This document shows positions 18,775 through 26,675 of a DNA stretch of 64,000 bases, in pieces. Where the stretch lies: assembly GCA_964605655.1 (NCBI GenBank), contig CAZSDK010000006.1, positions 1 to 64,000 on the forward strand, read 5' to 3'. The DNA is from JAKLIX01 sp964605655. Its GTDB lineage: Bacteria; Bacteroidota; Bacteroidia; Bacteroidales; CAIXZF01. The stretch's first letter is position 1; each line of letters starts with the position of its first letter. Below the pieces are notes generated by a model. It did no database searches. It was not told the origin of the DNA and worked only from the letters and a program-made list of their open reading frames with translations. The position numbers and the translations under genes are program-made.

Positions 18775-19833
18775 ATGAAGACGATCGACAAAAGTAAACC
18801 TGTTCTGGTGACCGGTGGCAATGGCTATGTAGCCGGATGGATCATTAAAAAGCTGGTTGATGAAGGGTTCATTGTACATGCAGCTGTCAGGGACCCAGAG
18901 AACAGCGAGAAGTTAAAGTACCTGGAAGCCCTGGCTGCGAAGGGGTCCGGTACGATAAGGTACTTCAGGGCTGACCTTCTGGAACCCGGTTCTTATACTG
19001 AAGCCATGAAAGGCTGTGAGCTGGTGTACCATACGGCCTCACCTTTTTATTTACAGGTTAAGGATCCTCAAAAGGATCTGATAGACCCTGCACTGTCTGG
19101 GACCAGGAATGTGTTGGCGTCGGTCGACCAGACCCTGAGTATCAAGCGGGTGGTGTTGACCAGCAGTTGTGCAGCCATCATCGGGGATTCCAGGGACACC
19201 CTGTCATTACCCGGAGGCATCGCCACTGAAAAGGACTGGAACACCACGTCCAGCCTCACCAACCAGCCATACAATTACTCCAAGACCCTTGCTGAGCGGG
19301 AGGCCTGGAATATCTGCGGGCGACAGGAACGATGGGACCTGGTGGTGATCAACCCTTCCTTTGTATTGGGTCCCGGCATCGCTCCCACCAGCACCTCGGA
19401 GAGTTTTCGCCTCATCAAGCAGTTGACCGATGGAACCATGAAAACGGGGGTGCCTCGATACGAGATTGCGGTGGTGGATGTCAGGGAAGTGGCTGAGGCC
19501 CATTACCGGGCCGGTTTTACGCCTGATGCCGAAGGGAGATACCTCCTCTCCGCCGGGACGCGGAGTTTCCTGCAGCTGGCCCATGCGCTGCGCCAAAGCT
19601 TCGGACCGGGATATCCCCTGCCCTCGCGTGAGCTGCCCAAGTTTCTCGTATGGCTCATGGCTCCGGCAGCGGGACTCAGCCGGAGGATGGTGAGCCGTAA
19701 TATGGGGTACCCTTACCGGGTTGATTCTTCCAAGAGCGAAGAAAAGCTGGGAATATCATACAGGAGCCCGGAAGAATCCATCGTGGATCACTTCAGGCAG
19801 ATGGTGGAGCATGGCATTGTTTCATCCCGTTAA
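18775..19833 (+). CDS. NAD(P)-dependent epimerase/dihydroflavonol-4-reductase-like protein
   Basis: Extended short-chain dehydrogenase of 352 residues. The Rossmann NAD(P)-binding motif TGGNGYVAG is at 13-21 and the catalytic Y-x-x-x-K (YNYSK) at about 166-170. The overall pattern, with TSSCAAI and VVINPSFVLGPG, resembles the dihydroflavonol/cinnamoyl-CoA/aldehyde reductase group rather than sugar epimerases. The substrate is unknown. ATG 18775 is preferred because the -7 box at 18734-18741 lies inside the longer frame. Confidence 0.9.
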   Translation: MKTIDKSKPVLVTGGNGYVAGWIIKKLVDEGFIVHAAVRDPENSEKLKYLEALAAKGSGTIRYFRADLLEPGSYTEAMKGCELVYHTASPFYLQVKDPQKDLIDPALSGTRNVLASVDQTLSIKRVVLTSSCAAIIGDSRDTLSLPGGIATEKDWNTTSSLTNQPYNYSKTLAEREAWNICGRQERWDLVVINPSFVLGPGIAPTSTSESFRLIKQLTDGTMKTGVPRYEIAVVDVREVAEAHYRAGFTPDAEGRYLLSAGTRSFLQLAHALRQSFGPGYPLPSRELPKFLVWLMAPAAGLSRRMVSRNMGYPYRVDSSKSEEKLGISYRSPEESIVDHFRQMVEHGIVSSR

Positions 19834-19847
19834 ACAGATCTCAGATA

Positions 19848-19878
19848 TTGGTTATTTTCAAAATAAAGATTAAATTTG
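19848..19878 (+). promoter_or_regulatory. -33/-7 promoter of the zinc peptidase gene
   Basis: TTG at 19848-19850, a 20-nt spacer and TAAATTTG at 19871-19878 give a near-ideal Bacteroidota promoter. The ATG is at 19900. Confidence 0.65.
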
Positions 19879-19899
19879 TTCTGATTAAAATCTTGAGTC

Positions 19900-20751
19900 A
19901 TGCGTTGGAAAGGATTAAGGCAGAGTGACAATGTGGAGGACCAGAGGGGTGGGAGCAAAGGCAAGTTAGCCCTGGGCGGCGGGATCGGGACCATTGTCAT
20001 CGTTATTATTGTGTGGTTGCTGGGAGGAGATCCCATGCAGTTCATCGGGATGCAGGGCAGCGGGACCCAGACAGAAGCTTCGGGTGACATTCCCAAGGAT
20101 GACACGCTGGCCCAGTTTGTGGCGGTGGTGCTGGCTGAGACTGAAGACACCTGGACCAGGATTTTCCAGGAGAACGGCCTTGATTACCGAAAACCTAAAC
20201 TGGTCCTTTACAGTGGTCAGGTACAATCGGCCTGCGGGTTCGGAAGTGCCGCTACAGGACCCTTTTACTGCCCGGGAGATGAAAAAGTCTATATTGACCT
20301 TCAGTTCTTTGAAGAACTAAAGACCCGTTTCGGGGCACCGGGTGACTTTGCCATGGCTTATGTGATTGCTCATGAAGTGGGGCATCATGTACAAAAACTG
20401 CTCGGAACCCTCGACAAGGTGAACCAGGCCAGGCAGGAATCGGATGAGGTCACATCCAACCGGATGCAGGTACGTTGTGAGTTACAGGCCGACTTTTACT
20501 CGGGCATTTGGGCATATTATGCCGGTAAATGGAAGAACATCCTGGAAGAAGGTGACGTCGATGAAGCCATGAATGCCGCCGGTGCCGTAGGGGATGACCG
20601 GCTTCAGAAGCAGTCGCAGGGCTATGTGGTCCCCGATTCTTTTACCCATGGTACCTCCGCTCAGCGGTCGGGATGGTTCATGAAAGGATTTAAAAGTGGC
20701 AATCCTGATTCTGCCGATCCTTTCCAGGTAACATCTGATGCTTTGTTGTAA
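19900..20751 (+). CDS. membrane-anchored neutral zinc metallopeptidase (YpfJ-like)
   Basis: 283 residues of the YpfJ/KPN_02809 family. A cytoplasmic N-terminus RWKGLRQSDNVEDQRG, typical of the family, is followed by one membrane segment (about 27-46, GGGIGTIVIVIIVWLLGG). The catalytic domain carries HEVGH at 158-162. The downstream glutamate ligand is probably in RCELQADFYSGIW. Cellular substrates are not established for the family. Its stop codon abuts the terminator of the convergent tRNA gene. Confidence 0.92.
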   Translation: MRWKGLRQSDNVEDQRGGSKGKLALGGGIGTIVIVIIVWLLGGDPMQFIGMQGSGTQTEASGDIPKDDTLAQFVAVVLAETEDTWTRIFQENGLDYRKPKLVLYSGQVQSACGFGSAATGPFYCPGDEKVYIDLQFFEELKTRFGAPGDFAMAYVIAHEVGHHVQKLLGTLDKVNQARQESDEVTSNRMQVRCELQADFYSGIWAYYAGKWKNILEEGDVDEAMNAAGAVGDDRLQKQSQGYVVPDSFTHGTSAQRSGWFMKGFKSGNPDSADPFQVTSDALL

Positions 20752-20779
20752 AAAAGAAGGCCTCTGGGAGAGGCCTTCT
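20750..20779 (-). terminator. rho-independent terminator of tRNA-Phe
   Basis: A perfect 10-bp stem (AGAAGGCCTC/GAGGCCTTCT, 20755-20764 and 20770-20779) with loop TGGGA is followed on the minus strand by six T residues. It begins two bases after the tRNA 3' end, a classic intrinsic terminator. On the plus strand there is no T-run. Confidence 0.88.
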
Positions 20780-20780
20780 G

Positions 20781-20853
<73 letters not shown>

Positions 20854-20868
20854 ATTCTTATGGAGGTG

Positions 20869-20876
20869 CAAAGGTA
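20869..20876 (-). promoter_or_regulatory. -7 promoter box of tRNA-Phe
   Basis: CAAAGGTA on the plus strand is TACCTTTG on the minus strand, 15 nt before the mature tRNA 5' end. Confidence 0.65.
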
Positions 20877-20935
20877 GGACATTTTTCGAGGATGTAAAAA
20901 TTTTTTTTATCCCGGTCGAGGTACAATTAATTCCT

Positions 20936-20943
20936 TAATTTTG
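20936..20943 (+). promoter_or_regulatory. -7 promoter box of the coaX operon
   Basis: TAATTTTG matches TAnnTTTG, 19 nt before the TTG start of coaX. Confidence 0.55.
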
Positions 20944-20962
20944 TGATCGTTAACAATGAACC

Positions 20963-21691
20963 TTGAAGAAAAAACTCGTCATTGACATAGGCAATACCCG
21001 TATTAAAGCGGGTGTTTTTGAAGATAAACTGATTAAAAGTTCCTGGTTTTCACTGGTTTCTGATCTCTCCGGTTTTTTGGGGAAGATACAGGAAGAAACC
21101 CCCTTCCAGGCCGGCATCCTTTCCAGCGTGAGGGATGTTCCTTCAGAAATAGAAGCGATTACCCGGTCTGTCCCCGGGTTCCTGATGCTGCATGAGGGAA
21201 CCCATGTACCTCTAAAAAATGCCTATGAGACACCACAGACTCTTGGTAAAGACCGTCTGGCCGCCTCCTGCGGAGCTGCGGCTCTCTTCCCCGGCAGCGC
21301 TCTGCTGGTGATCAACGCAGGAACCTGCATCACCTATGATCTCATCTCTGCCGAAGGCACCTACCTGGGGGGAAGCATTTCTCCCGGCCTTCAGATGAGA
21401 TTGCAGGCGCTTCACACTTTTACCGGCCGTCTTCCGTTATTACCCCTTGAACCACCGCCTCCCCTGCCCGGAAAGAACACCCGCGACAGCATCCTCACCG
21501 GTGCCGTCAGGGGTGCGCTCCTCGAAGCCGAAGGAATGATCGCAGCCTATGAGGAGTCGCAGCACCCTCTTACCGTGGTGATTAGTGGAGGTGACGGCTC
21601 CTTCTTTGAGAATCAGTTAAAAAGTGGCATCTTTGTGGTCCCCGATTTGGTATTGACCGGATTAAATGAAATACTCGATTTTAATGACTAA
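20963..21691 (+). CDS. coaX: type III pantothenate kinase
   Basis: Phosphorylates pantothenate in the first step of coenzyme A synthesis. The 242-residue protein shows the CoaX phosphate-binding motif DIGNTRIKAG (8-17), the GKDRLAA motif (about 95-101), NAGTCITYD (about 117-125) and GGSISPGL. The start is a TTG giving MKKKLVIDIGNT; the ATG at 20956 is out of frame and yields only nine codons. It is first in an overlapping operon with an outer-membrane protein, a TPR-like protein and lptC. Its stop overlaps the next ATG by 8 nt. Confidence 0.93.
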   Translation: MKKKLVIDIGNTRIKAGVFEDKLIKSSWFSLVSDLSGFLGKIQEETPFQAGILSSVRDVPSEIEAITRSVPGFLMLHEGTHVPLKNAYETPQTLGKDRLAASCGAAALFPGSALLVINAGTCITYDLISAEGTYLGGSISPGLQMRLQALHTFTGRLPLLPLEPPPPLPGKNTRDSILTGAVRGALLEAEGMIAAYEESQHPLTVVISGGDGSFFENQLKSGIFVVPDLVLTGLNEILDFND

Positions 21692-22961
21692 ACCTACCTA
21701 CCTGAAAAGCCTGCTGCTCCTCATGCTGTGTTCTACGGTAACCATGGCGCAGAAGCCTTTCAGCTCTCCTTACTCCCGTTACGGCATAGGGGAACTCTTC
21801 AAATCGACCAACTGCCAGACGATGGCAATGGGAGGTGCCGGCATCGGTATACGGGACGCTTCCTTCATCAACTTTCAAAATCCTGCCTCTTACTCTGCTT
21901 TTGACTCCCTCACCTTCCTGTTCGACGGAGCCGTGACCTCCAACTTTCAAACCCTGAAATCGGAAAACAACAGCCAGAAGGCCAATTATACCACCCTGAA
22001 GCACCTGCTGTTCGGATTTCCTGTCACTCATCGCTGGAAGACCAGTGTGGGACTGCTCCCTTACAGCCAGGTAGGTTACAAGGTAGGCGATGAGGAGTAC
22101 CCCGACAGCATCGGGTACCTGAAAAAATATTATGAAGGGAGCGGGGGATTCAACCAGGTGTACCTGGGCAATGCCTGGATGATCGGTAAACACCTTTCTC
22201 TGGGACTCAATGTCTCCTACCTCTTTGGCGGCATCGACCGGACCCGTTCCGTCACTTTCCCTGATTCATTGTATATCAGGAACTTCAGAGTTCAGGACAA
22301 CATCCACATCAATGATTTCAGCTTTCAGTACGGACTTCAATATCACACGAAACTGAACAAAAGCCTTCTTTTTACGGCAGGTGCCACCTTTTCAAATACC
22401 ACCCATGCAAAAGCTGGGAAATCAACGCTTTCGGAATCTTTCACCCAGACCAGCCTGGGTTCTGTCACGGTCATGGATACCATTGACCTCATCCCGGAAC
22501 AGGAAGGAATCATCGTTCTGCCGGGCAGCTATGGTGCCGGATTTTCTGTTGAAAAACCACAGCACTGGCTTTTCACCGGTGAGTTTCAGTTCCAGGACTG
22601 GTCGCAATTTAAAGTTTTTGGAGAGGAAGACAGCCTGAAAAACTGCATGCAGGCTGCCCTGGGGTTCCAGATCATTCCCAATATCAACAGCATCACCAGT
22701 TATGCCCAGAGAATCAGCTACCGCTTTGGCATCAGCTATGCCAGGTCATACCTGGAGATGAAAGGCCACCAGCTCGATGACCTTTCGGGCACCTTCGGGC
22801 TGGGATTTCCCCTGGCCAAGACCAGGTCGAGGGTGAACCTGGGCATGAAATTTGGTAGGTTGGGCACTACCCAGGACCACCTGATACAGGAAAATTATTT
22901 CATGATCACCCTGGGAGTGTCGGTACTCGAAAATTGGTTTTACAAAAGAAAGTTTGAATAG
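21684..22961 (+). CDS. outer-membrane beta-barrel protein of unknown function
   Basis: A signal peptide (LLLLMLCSTVTMAQ) precedes a beta-rich 425-residue protein. The N-terminus SPYSRYGIGELF...AMGGAGIGIRDASFINFQNPAS is the pattern of FadL/OmpP1-like and other Bacteroidota barrel proteins. ATG 21684 (within ATGACTAA, overlapping the coaX stop) is preferred over ATG 21666. Ligand and role are unknown. Placement between coaX and lptC suggests an outer-membrane assembly or transport role, which is inference. Confidence 0.85.
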   Translation: MTKPTYLKSLLLLMLCSTVTMAQKPFSSPYSRYGIGELFKSTNCQTMAMGGAGIGIRDASFINFQNPASYSAFDSLTFLFDGAVTSNFQTLKSENNSQKANYTTLKHLLFGFPVTHRWKTSVGLLPYSQVGYKVGDEEYPDSIGYLKKYYEGSGGFNQVYLGNAWMIGKHLSLGLNVSYLFGGIDRTRSVTFPDSLYIRNFRVQDNIHINDFSFQYGLQYHTKLNKSLLFTAGATFSNTTHAKAGKSTLSESFTQTSLGSVTVMDTIDLIPEQEGIIVLPGSYGAGFSVEKPQHWLFTGEFQFQDWSQFKVFGEEDSLKNCMQAALGFQIIPNINSITSYAQRISYRFGISYARSYLEMKGHQLDDLSGTFGLGFPLAKTRSRVNLGMKFGRLGTTQDHLIQENYFMITLGVSVLENWFYKRKFE

Positions 22962-22964
22962 CCT

Positions 22965-24290
22965 ATGAAGGTTTTACGGTCATTCATCATCATCCTTATT
23001 TTTATCGCGGGTACTGGCAGTCTCGCTGCACAGGGCGGCCAGATGCCAGCTCCTGTGAATTCCGACAGTTTATTCTGTCAGGAAAAGCTCTCAAAGTTCC
23101 AGGAATTGATACAGAAAGGGAAATTCAAGGATGCCCAGCTCATGTGGAATACCTTGTACTCCCGTTGTCACGGATATTCTGAAGAGCTTTACACCAGCGG
23201 CATCTTGCTGTATGACCAACTCTGGAACCAGGAAAAAGACTCTGCAACTAAAGTCATGCTGGTAGACAGCCTGATGCTCATGTTCGACCGTCAGATCCTG
23301 TATTTTGGTAAAGAAGGCTCTACATTGGGGAGAAAAGGAACAGAACTGTTCAACCATAACCCTGCCAAAGCCAAAGAAGCGTTTAACATCATTCACCGTT
23401 CGGTGGAACTGGAAGCCGTGAACACCAAACCCAATGTGCTGTTGAACTACTTGAAAGCCGCTATCTTTCTTGCCAGTAAAGGACTTATGGATACAGCTAC
23501 GGTCATCGCCACTTATGATGACTGCCGCGTCCTCATCATGATGAAGATGCAGAGCAAGGCCATGGACAAGGACCTGATCATCAGTGTTTCCAAGAATATT
23601 GACCTTTCCTTTAACAGTTTTCTGGGTTGCGATCAGCTTCAGAAGGTGTATCAACCCCAGCTCAGGACGGATTCCATCGATTACGGTCTCATGGAGCAGA
23701 TCATCCAGGTGTTGGAGAAAAATCACTGCATCACTTCCGACTTCTACCTGAGCCTCACCAAACGTTTGTACGACAGGGATACCCTTCCGGAGAACGCGAT
23801 TCGGGTTGCAAGGTATTTTGTGAAAAAGTACAATCATTCCCTTTCTATTCCCCTGTTGTTACGGGCTTTCAAATGCAAAGACAGTCTTTTGGCAGCAGAA
23901 GCTCACCTGGAAATAGCACGTATTTACATGAACACCAACCGTTATATCCTTTCAAGGGATAATGCTTTGGAGGCTCTGGCACTCAACCCGAAGCAAGGGG
24001 AACCCCTGATCATTATCGGCGACTGCTATGTGTTGGGGATCAGCGAATGCGGTGAGTCTGACTTTGGCCGAAGGACCGTTTACTGGGCTGCCGTTGATAA
24101 ATATGAAGAGGCAAAAAAGAAGTACCCTGATCTCCGTACCCTGGCCGAAAGCAGGATAGCGAAATTTTCGAAGCAGTTTCCCGAAGAACAGGCCATGAAA
24201 AAATACCGGCTCGAGGAAGGATCCAACTATACCGTCGGATGCTGGATCAATGAAAAGACCACTGCAAGAGCCTTAAAAAAAGCTCCCTGA
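22965..24290 (+). CDS. secreted TPR-like protein of unknown function
   Basis: 441 residues with a signal peptide (about 1-23, ending LAAQG). The protein is largely alpha-helical with tetratricopeptide-like pairs, for example AEAHLEIARIYMNTNRYILSRDNALEALALNPKQGEPLIIIG near 305-350. Conserved cysteines (SRCHGY, YDDCRV, ECGESDFG) are visible. The start lies 3 nt after the outer-membrane protein stop and the end overlaps lptC by one base, so all are co-translated. A periplasmic scaffold role is plausible but unproven. Confidence 0.85.
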   Translation: MKVLRSFIIILIFIAGTGSLAAQGGQMPAPVNSDSLFCQEKLSKFQELIQKGKFKDAQLMWNTLYSRCHGYSEELYTSGILLYDQLWNQEKDSATKVMLVDSLMLMFDRQILYFGKEGSTLGRKGTELFNHNPAKAKEAFNIIHRSVELEAVNTKPNVLLNYLKAAIFLASKGLMDTATVIATYDDCRVLIMMKMQSKAMDKDLIISVSKNIDLSFNSFLGCDQLQKVYQPQLRTDSIDYGLMEQIIQVLEKNHCITSDFYLSLTKRLYDRDTLPENAIRVARYFVKKYNHSLSIPLLLRAFKCKDSLLAAEAHLEIARIYMNTNRYILSRDNALEALALNPKQGEPLIIIGDCYVLGISECGESDFGRRTVYWAAVDKYEEAKKKYPDLRTLAESRIAKFSKQFPEEQAMKKYRLEEGSNYTVGCWINEKTTARALKKAP

Positions 24291-24880
24291 TGACACTTTC
24301 CCGGACAGTTACCGGTCATCTTGCAAAGCTTCTGGCGGCCATGCTCCTGCCTGCCTTATTCTCGCTCTATTCCTGTAAAAATGATATCAGTACCGTTTCC
24401 GTGCTCCTGGCTGATACCCTTCCCGCGGAATCAGCTAAAGATATTCAACTGGTCTACAGTGACTCAGCAGAAGTTGCGGTGATCGTTAAGAGCCCGGTGA
24501 TGCATCGTTTCGAGGGCAACGAGCCCTACCTCGATTTCCCTAAAGGTGTGGAAGTGGTTTTTTACAACAAAGGACTGAAAGAGAAGTCAAAGCTAACCTG
24601 CAGGCATGCCAAGGTGTTTGAGAATACCAAGATCATGGAGGCATACAGCAAGGTGGAGATACGAAGCCTTGAAAAGGAGGAGAAGCTGAACACCGAACAC
24701 CTGGTCTGGGATGAGAGACAAGGAAAGATATATACCAATGAATTTGTGAAGATCACTACCAAGGATAAAGTCTTGTATGGTCACGGTTTTGAGTCGGACC
24801 AGAACTTTGATCACTGGATCATCAGAAAGCCTACCGGTAGCTTTGCACTTGAAAATGAAGCAGAAGGCAGGGATAAGTAG
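24290..24880 (+). CDS. lptC: LPS export ABC transporter periplasmic protein LptC
   Basis: Bitopic LptC carries lipopolysaccharide from the LptBFG complex to LptA. The 196-residue product starts with a hydrophobic N-terminus ending in a lipobox-like LYSC. The LptC/OstA beta-jellyroll is seen in YLDFPKGVEVVFYN, LTCRHAKVFENTKIMEAYSKVEI and ERQGKIYTNEFVKIT. The start ATG shares its A with the TGA of the upstream gene. It is last in the overlapping coaX operon. Confidence 0.88.
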   Translation: MTLSRTVTGHLAKLLAAMLLPALFSLYSCKNDISTVSVLLADTLPAESAKDIQLVYSDSAEVAVIVKSPVMHRFEGNEPYLDFPKGVEVVFYNKGLKEKSKLTCRHAKVFENTKIMEAYSKVEIRSLEKEEKLNTEHLVWDERQGKIYTNEFVKITTKDKVLYGHGFESDQNFDHWIIRKPTGSFALENEAEGRDK

Positions 24881-24888
24881 TACCTTTG
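24881..24888 (+). promoter_or_regulatory. -7 promoter box of the CorC-like gene
   Basis: TACCTTTG directly follows the lptC stop codon and lies 22 nt before the ATG at 24911. The downstream gene may thus have its own promoter despite close spacing. Confidence 0.55.
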
Positions 24889-24910
24889 CAGTGAAAACTC
24901 ACCAAACCGG

Positions 24911-26179
24911 ATGACAAATACATCGGTTATTATTATTTCCCTTCTCTTGGCGGCCTTGTTCTCCGGTCTGGAAATCGCCTTTATTTCTGCCAACAAGCTG
25001 AAAATTGAGGTCGACAAGAACAAGGGCCTTGCCTATGCACGACTTTTGTCGGAACTGACCCGTTCTCCCTCCCGGTTCATCGGTTCTATGCTGGTCGCCA
25101 ACAATATCGTGATTGTCATTTTCGGTATCCTGATGGAAGATCTTCTGGAATCTTATTTTGAGAATATCTTGCCGGCTGTCATGCAGAATGCCTTCTGGAT
25201 ACTGGTGTTACAAACACTGATCTCCACACTCATCCTGCTGATATTTGCAGAGTTTCTCCCCAAAGCCCTTTTCAGGATCAACCCGAACTCCGTGATGCGG
25301 TTTTTCACTTATCCCGCTTACCTGTTCTATCTCATCCTCTACCCTGTCGTCTATCTTTTCACCTCTCTCGCCGAATGGGTGCTAAAAACCTTCTTCAGGG
25401 TGAATTTTGAGAAAGATCCCTATGAATTTACGATGGTCGACCTCGACAACTACCTGAAAGAGTTCTCAAACCCCAGCCCTGTCCAGGATAAAGAAGTGGA
25501 CTCCGAGATCCAGATATTCCAGAATGCCATGGACTTCAGGAAAGTCAAGGTAAGGGAATGCATGGTACCGAGGACGGAGATCCAGGCTTTGGAGGATTCG
25601 GCCAGCATACAGGAACTGATGGACCTATCTGTAAGCACTGGCCATTCCAAGATATTGATCTATAAAGATTCCATTGACAATATCACCGGATATACCCATT
25701 CGTTCGACCTGTTCAGGAGGCCGACAGAGCTGTCAGAGATCATCAAACCCATCCTCATCGTTCCCGAGACCATGTATGCCAACCAGGCTTTGCAGCTCCT
25801 TCTTCACCAGAGAAAGAGCATTGCGGTGGTGGTCGACGAGTTTGGAGGCACTTCAGGCATCGTTGCCATGGAAGACATTATCGAGGAGATTTTCGGCGAA
25901 ATTGATGATGAATTTGACGTGGATAAAATGACGGAAAAACAGATCAGTAAGAATGAGTATGTCTTCTCAGGCAGGCTGGAAATCGATTACCTGAATGAGA
26001 AGTACAACCTGTCGATACCGGTATCCGATGATTATGAGACCCTTGCAGGGTTCATCATCCATTATCATGAAAGCATTCCTGAGATCAACGACGAGATTGT
26101 CATCGATCCTTATGTCTTTACGATCACACAAGCTTCAGAAAAGAGGATAGAACAGGTCCGTCTGCGTATCAATCAATAG
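24911..26179 (+). CDS. DUF21/CBS/CorC-domain membrane protein (CNNM/HlyC-CorC family)
   Basis: 422-residue inner-membrane protein. The DUF21 domain with about four helices (1-190) starts SLLLAALFSGLEIAFISANKL. A CBS pair follows (about 205-335, RECMVPRTEIQAL; AVVVDEFGGTSGIVAMEDI), then a C-terminal CorC/HlyC domain (about 350-422). Family members act in Mg/Co ion efflux or homeostasis; the Bacteroidota paralogue GldE is linked to gliding. I cannot decide between these. It sits 30 nt after lptC with its own -7 box. Confidence 0.9.
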   Translation: MTNTSVIIISLLLAALFSGLEIAFISANKLKIEVDKNKGLAYARLLSELTRSPSRFIGSMLVANNIVIVIFGILMEDLLESYFENILPAVMQNAFWILVLQTLISTLILLIFAEFLPKALFRINPNSVMRFFTYPAYLFYLILYPVVYLFTSLAEWVLKTFFRVNFEKDPYEFTMVDLDNYLKEFSNPSPVQDKEVDSEIQIFQNAMDFRKVKVRECMVPRTEIQALEDSASIQELMDLSVSTGHSKILIYKDSIDNITGYTHSFDLFRRPTELSEIIKPILIVPETMYANQALQLLLHQRKSIAVVVDEFGGTSGIVAMEDIIEEIFGEIDDEFDVDKMTEKQISKNEYVFSGRLEIDYLNEKYNLSIPVSDDYETLAGFIIHYHESIPEINDEIVIDPYVFTITQASEKRIEQVRLRINQ

Positions 26180-26183
26180 CGGG

Positions 26184-26624
26184 TCAACCGATCACGATCA
26201 GGGTATCTCCTTCCATCACATTATCGCCCTTGTTGAATTTGATCTCGGTCACCCTGCCCTCTTTGTCGGAGTTGATGTTGTTTTCCATTTTCATGGCTTC
26301 GAGGGTGATCAGGCGCTGGCCGATAGAGACTGAGTCACCCACGTTCACATGGATAGCAAGGATAGTGCCTGGAAGCGGTGACTTAACAGTGCCACTGCCT
26401 TTGGGAGCAGAAGGGCTGAAGGTCTTGGCCTGCTGAGGCGTAGTATCGGTGGATGGGACGGCCACCGACCTCATCAGCTTGGGGGTTTTGGTCACCGGTA
26501 AGGATTTATCCACTTCCACAGTGAATTTGTTTCCGTTCACCAGCACCTCGGCTGATTTTTCCTCCAGCTCGTCAATTTCAACCTCATAAGGGTTGCCATT
26601 GATCATGAACTTATATTTCTTCAT
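26184..26624 (-). CDS. biotin carboxyl carrier subunit (methylmalonyl-CoA decarboxylase gamma-like)
   Basis: 146-residue biotin carrier. The lipoyl/biotinyl domain covers about 78-146, with the biotinylated lysine in EAMKMENN at position 112. The N-terminal part is a short adaptor and a Thr/Pro/Ala linker (PSTDTTPQQAKTF), typical of decarboxylase gamma subunits. It carries CO2 for the carboxyltransferase encoded upstream. Last gene of the mce-mmdA-biotin carrier cluster; convergent with the CorC-like gene. Confidence 0.92.
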   Translation of the reverse strand: MKKYKFMINGNPYEVEIDELEEKSAEVLVNGNKFTVEVDKSLPVTKTPKLMRSVAVPSTDTTPQQAKTFSPSAPKGSGTVKSPLPGTILAIHVNVGDSVSIGQRLITLEAMKMENNINSDKEGRVTEIKFNKGDNVMEGDTLIVIG

Positions 26625-26675
26625 AGCAGTATGAGTTTACCGGTAGTCAGAGACAGTATGTCAGGGACCGGTCTG

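Noticed and set aside
20956..20985. ATG upstream of coaX
   Set aside because: Out of frame with CoaX and stops after nine codons; the TTG at 20963 gives the conserved N-terminus.
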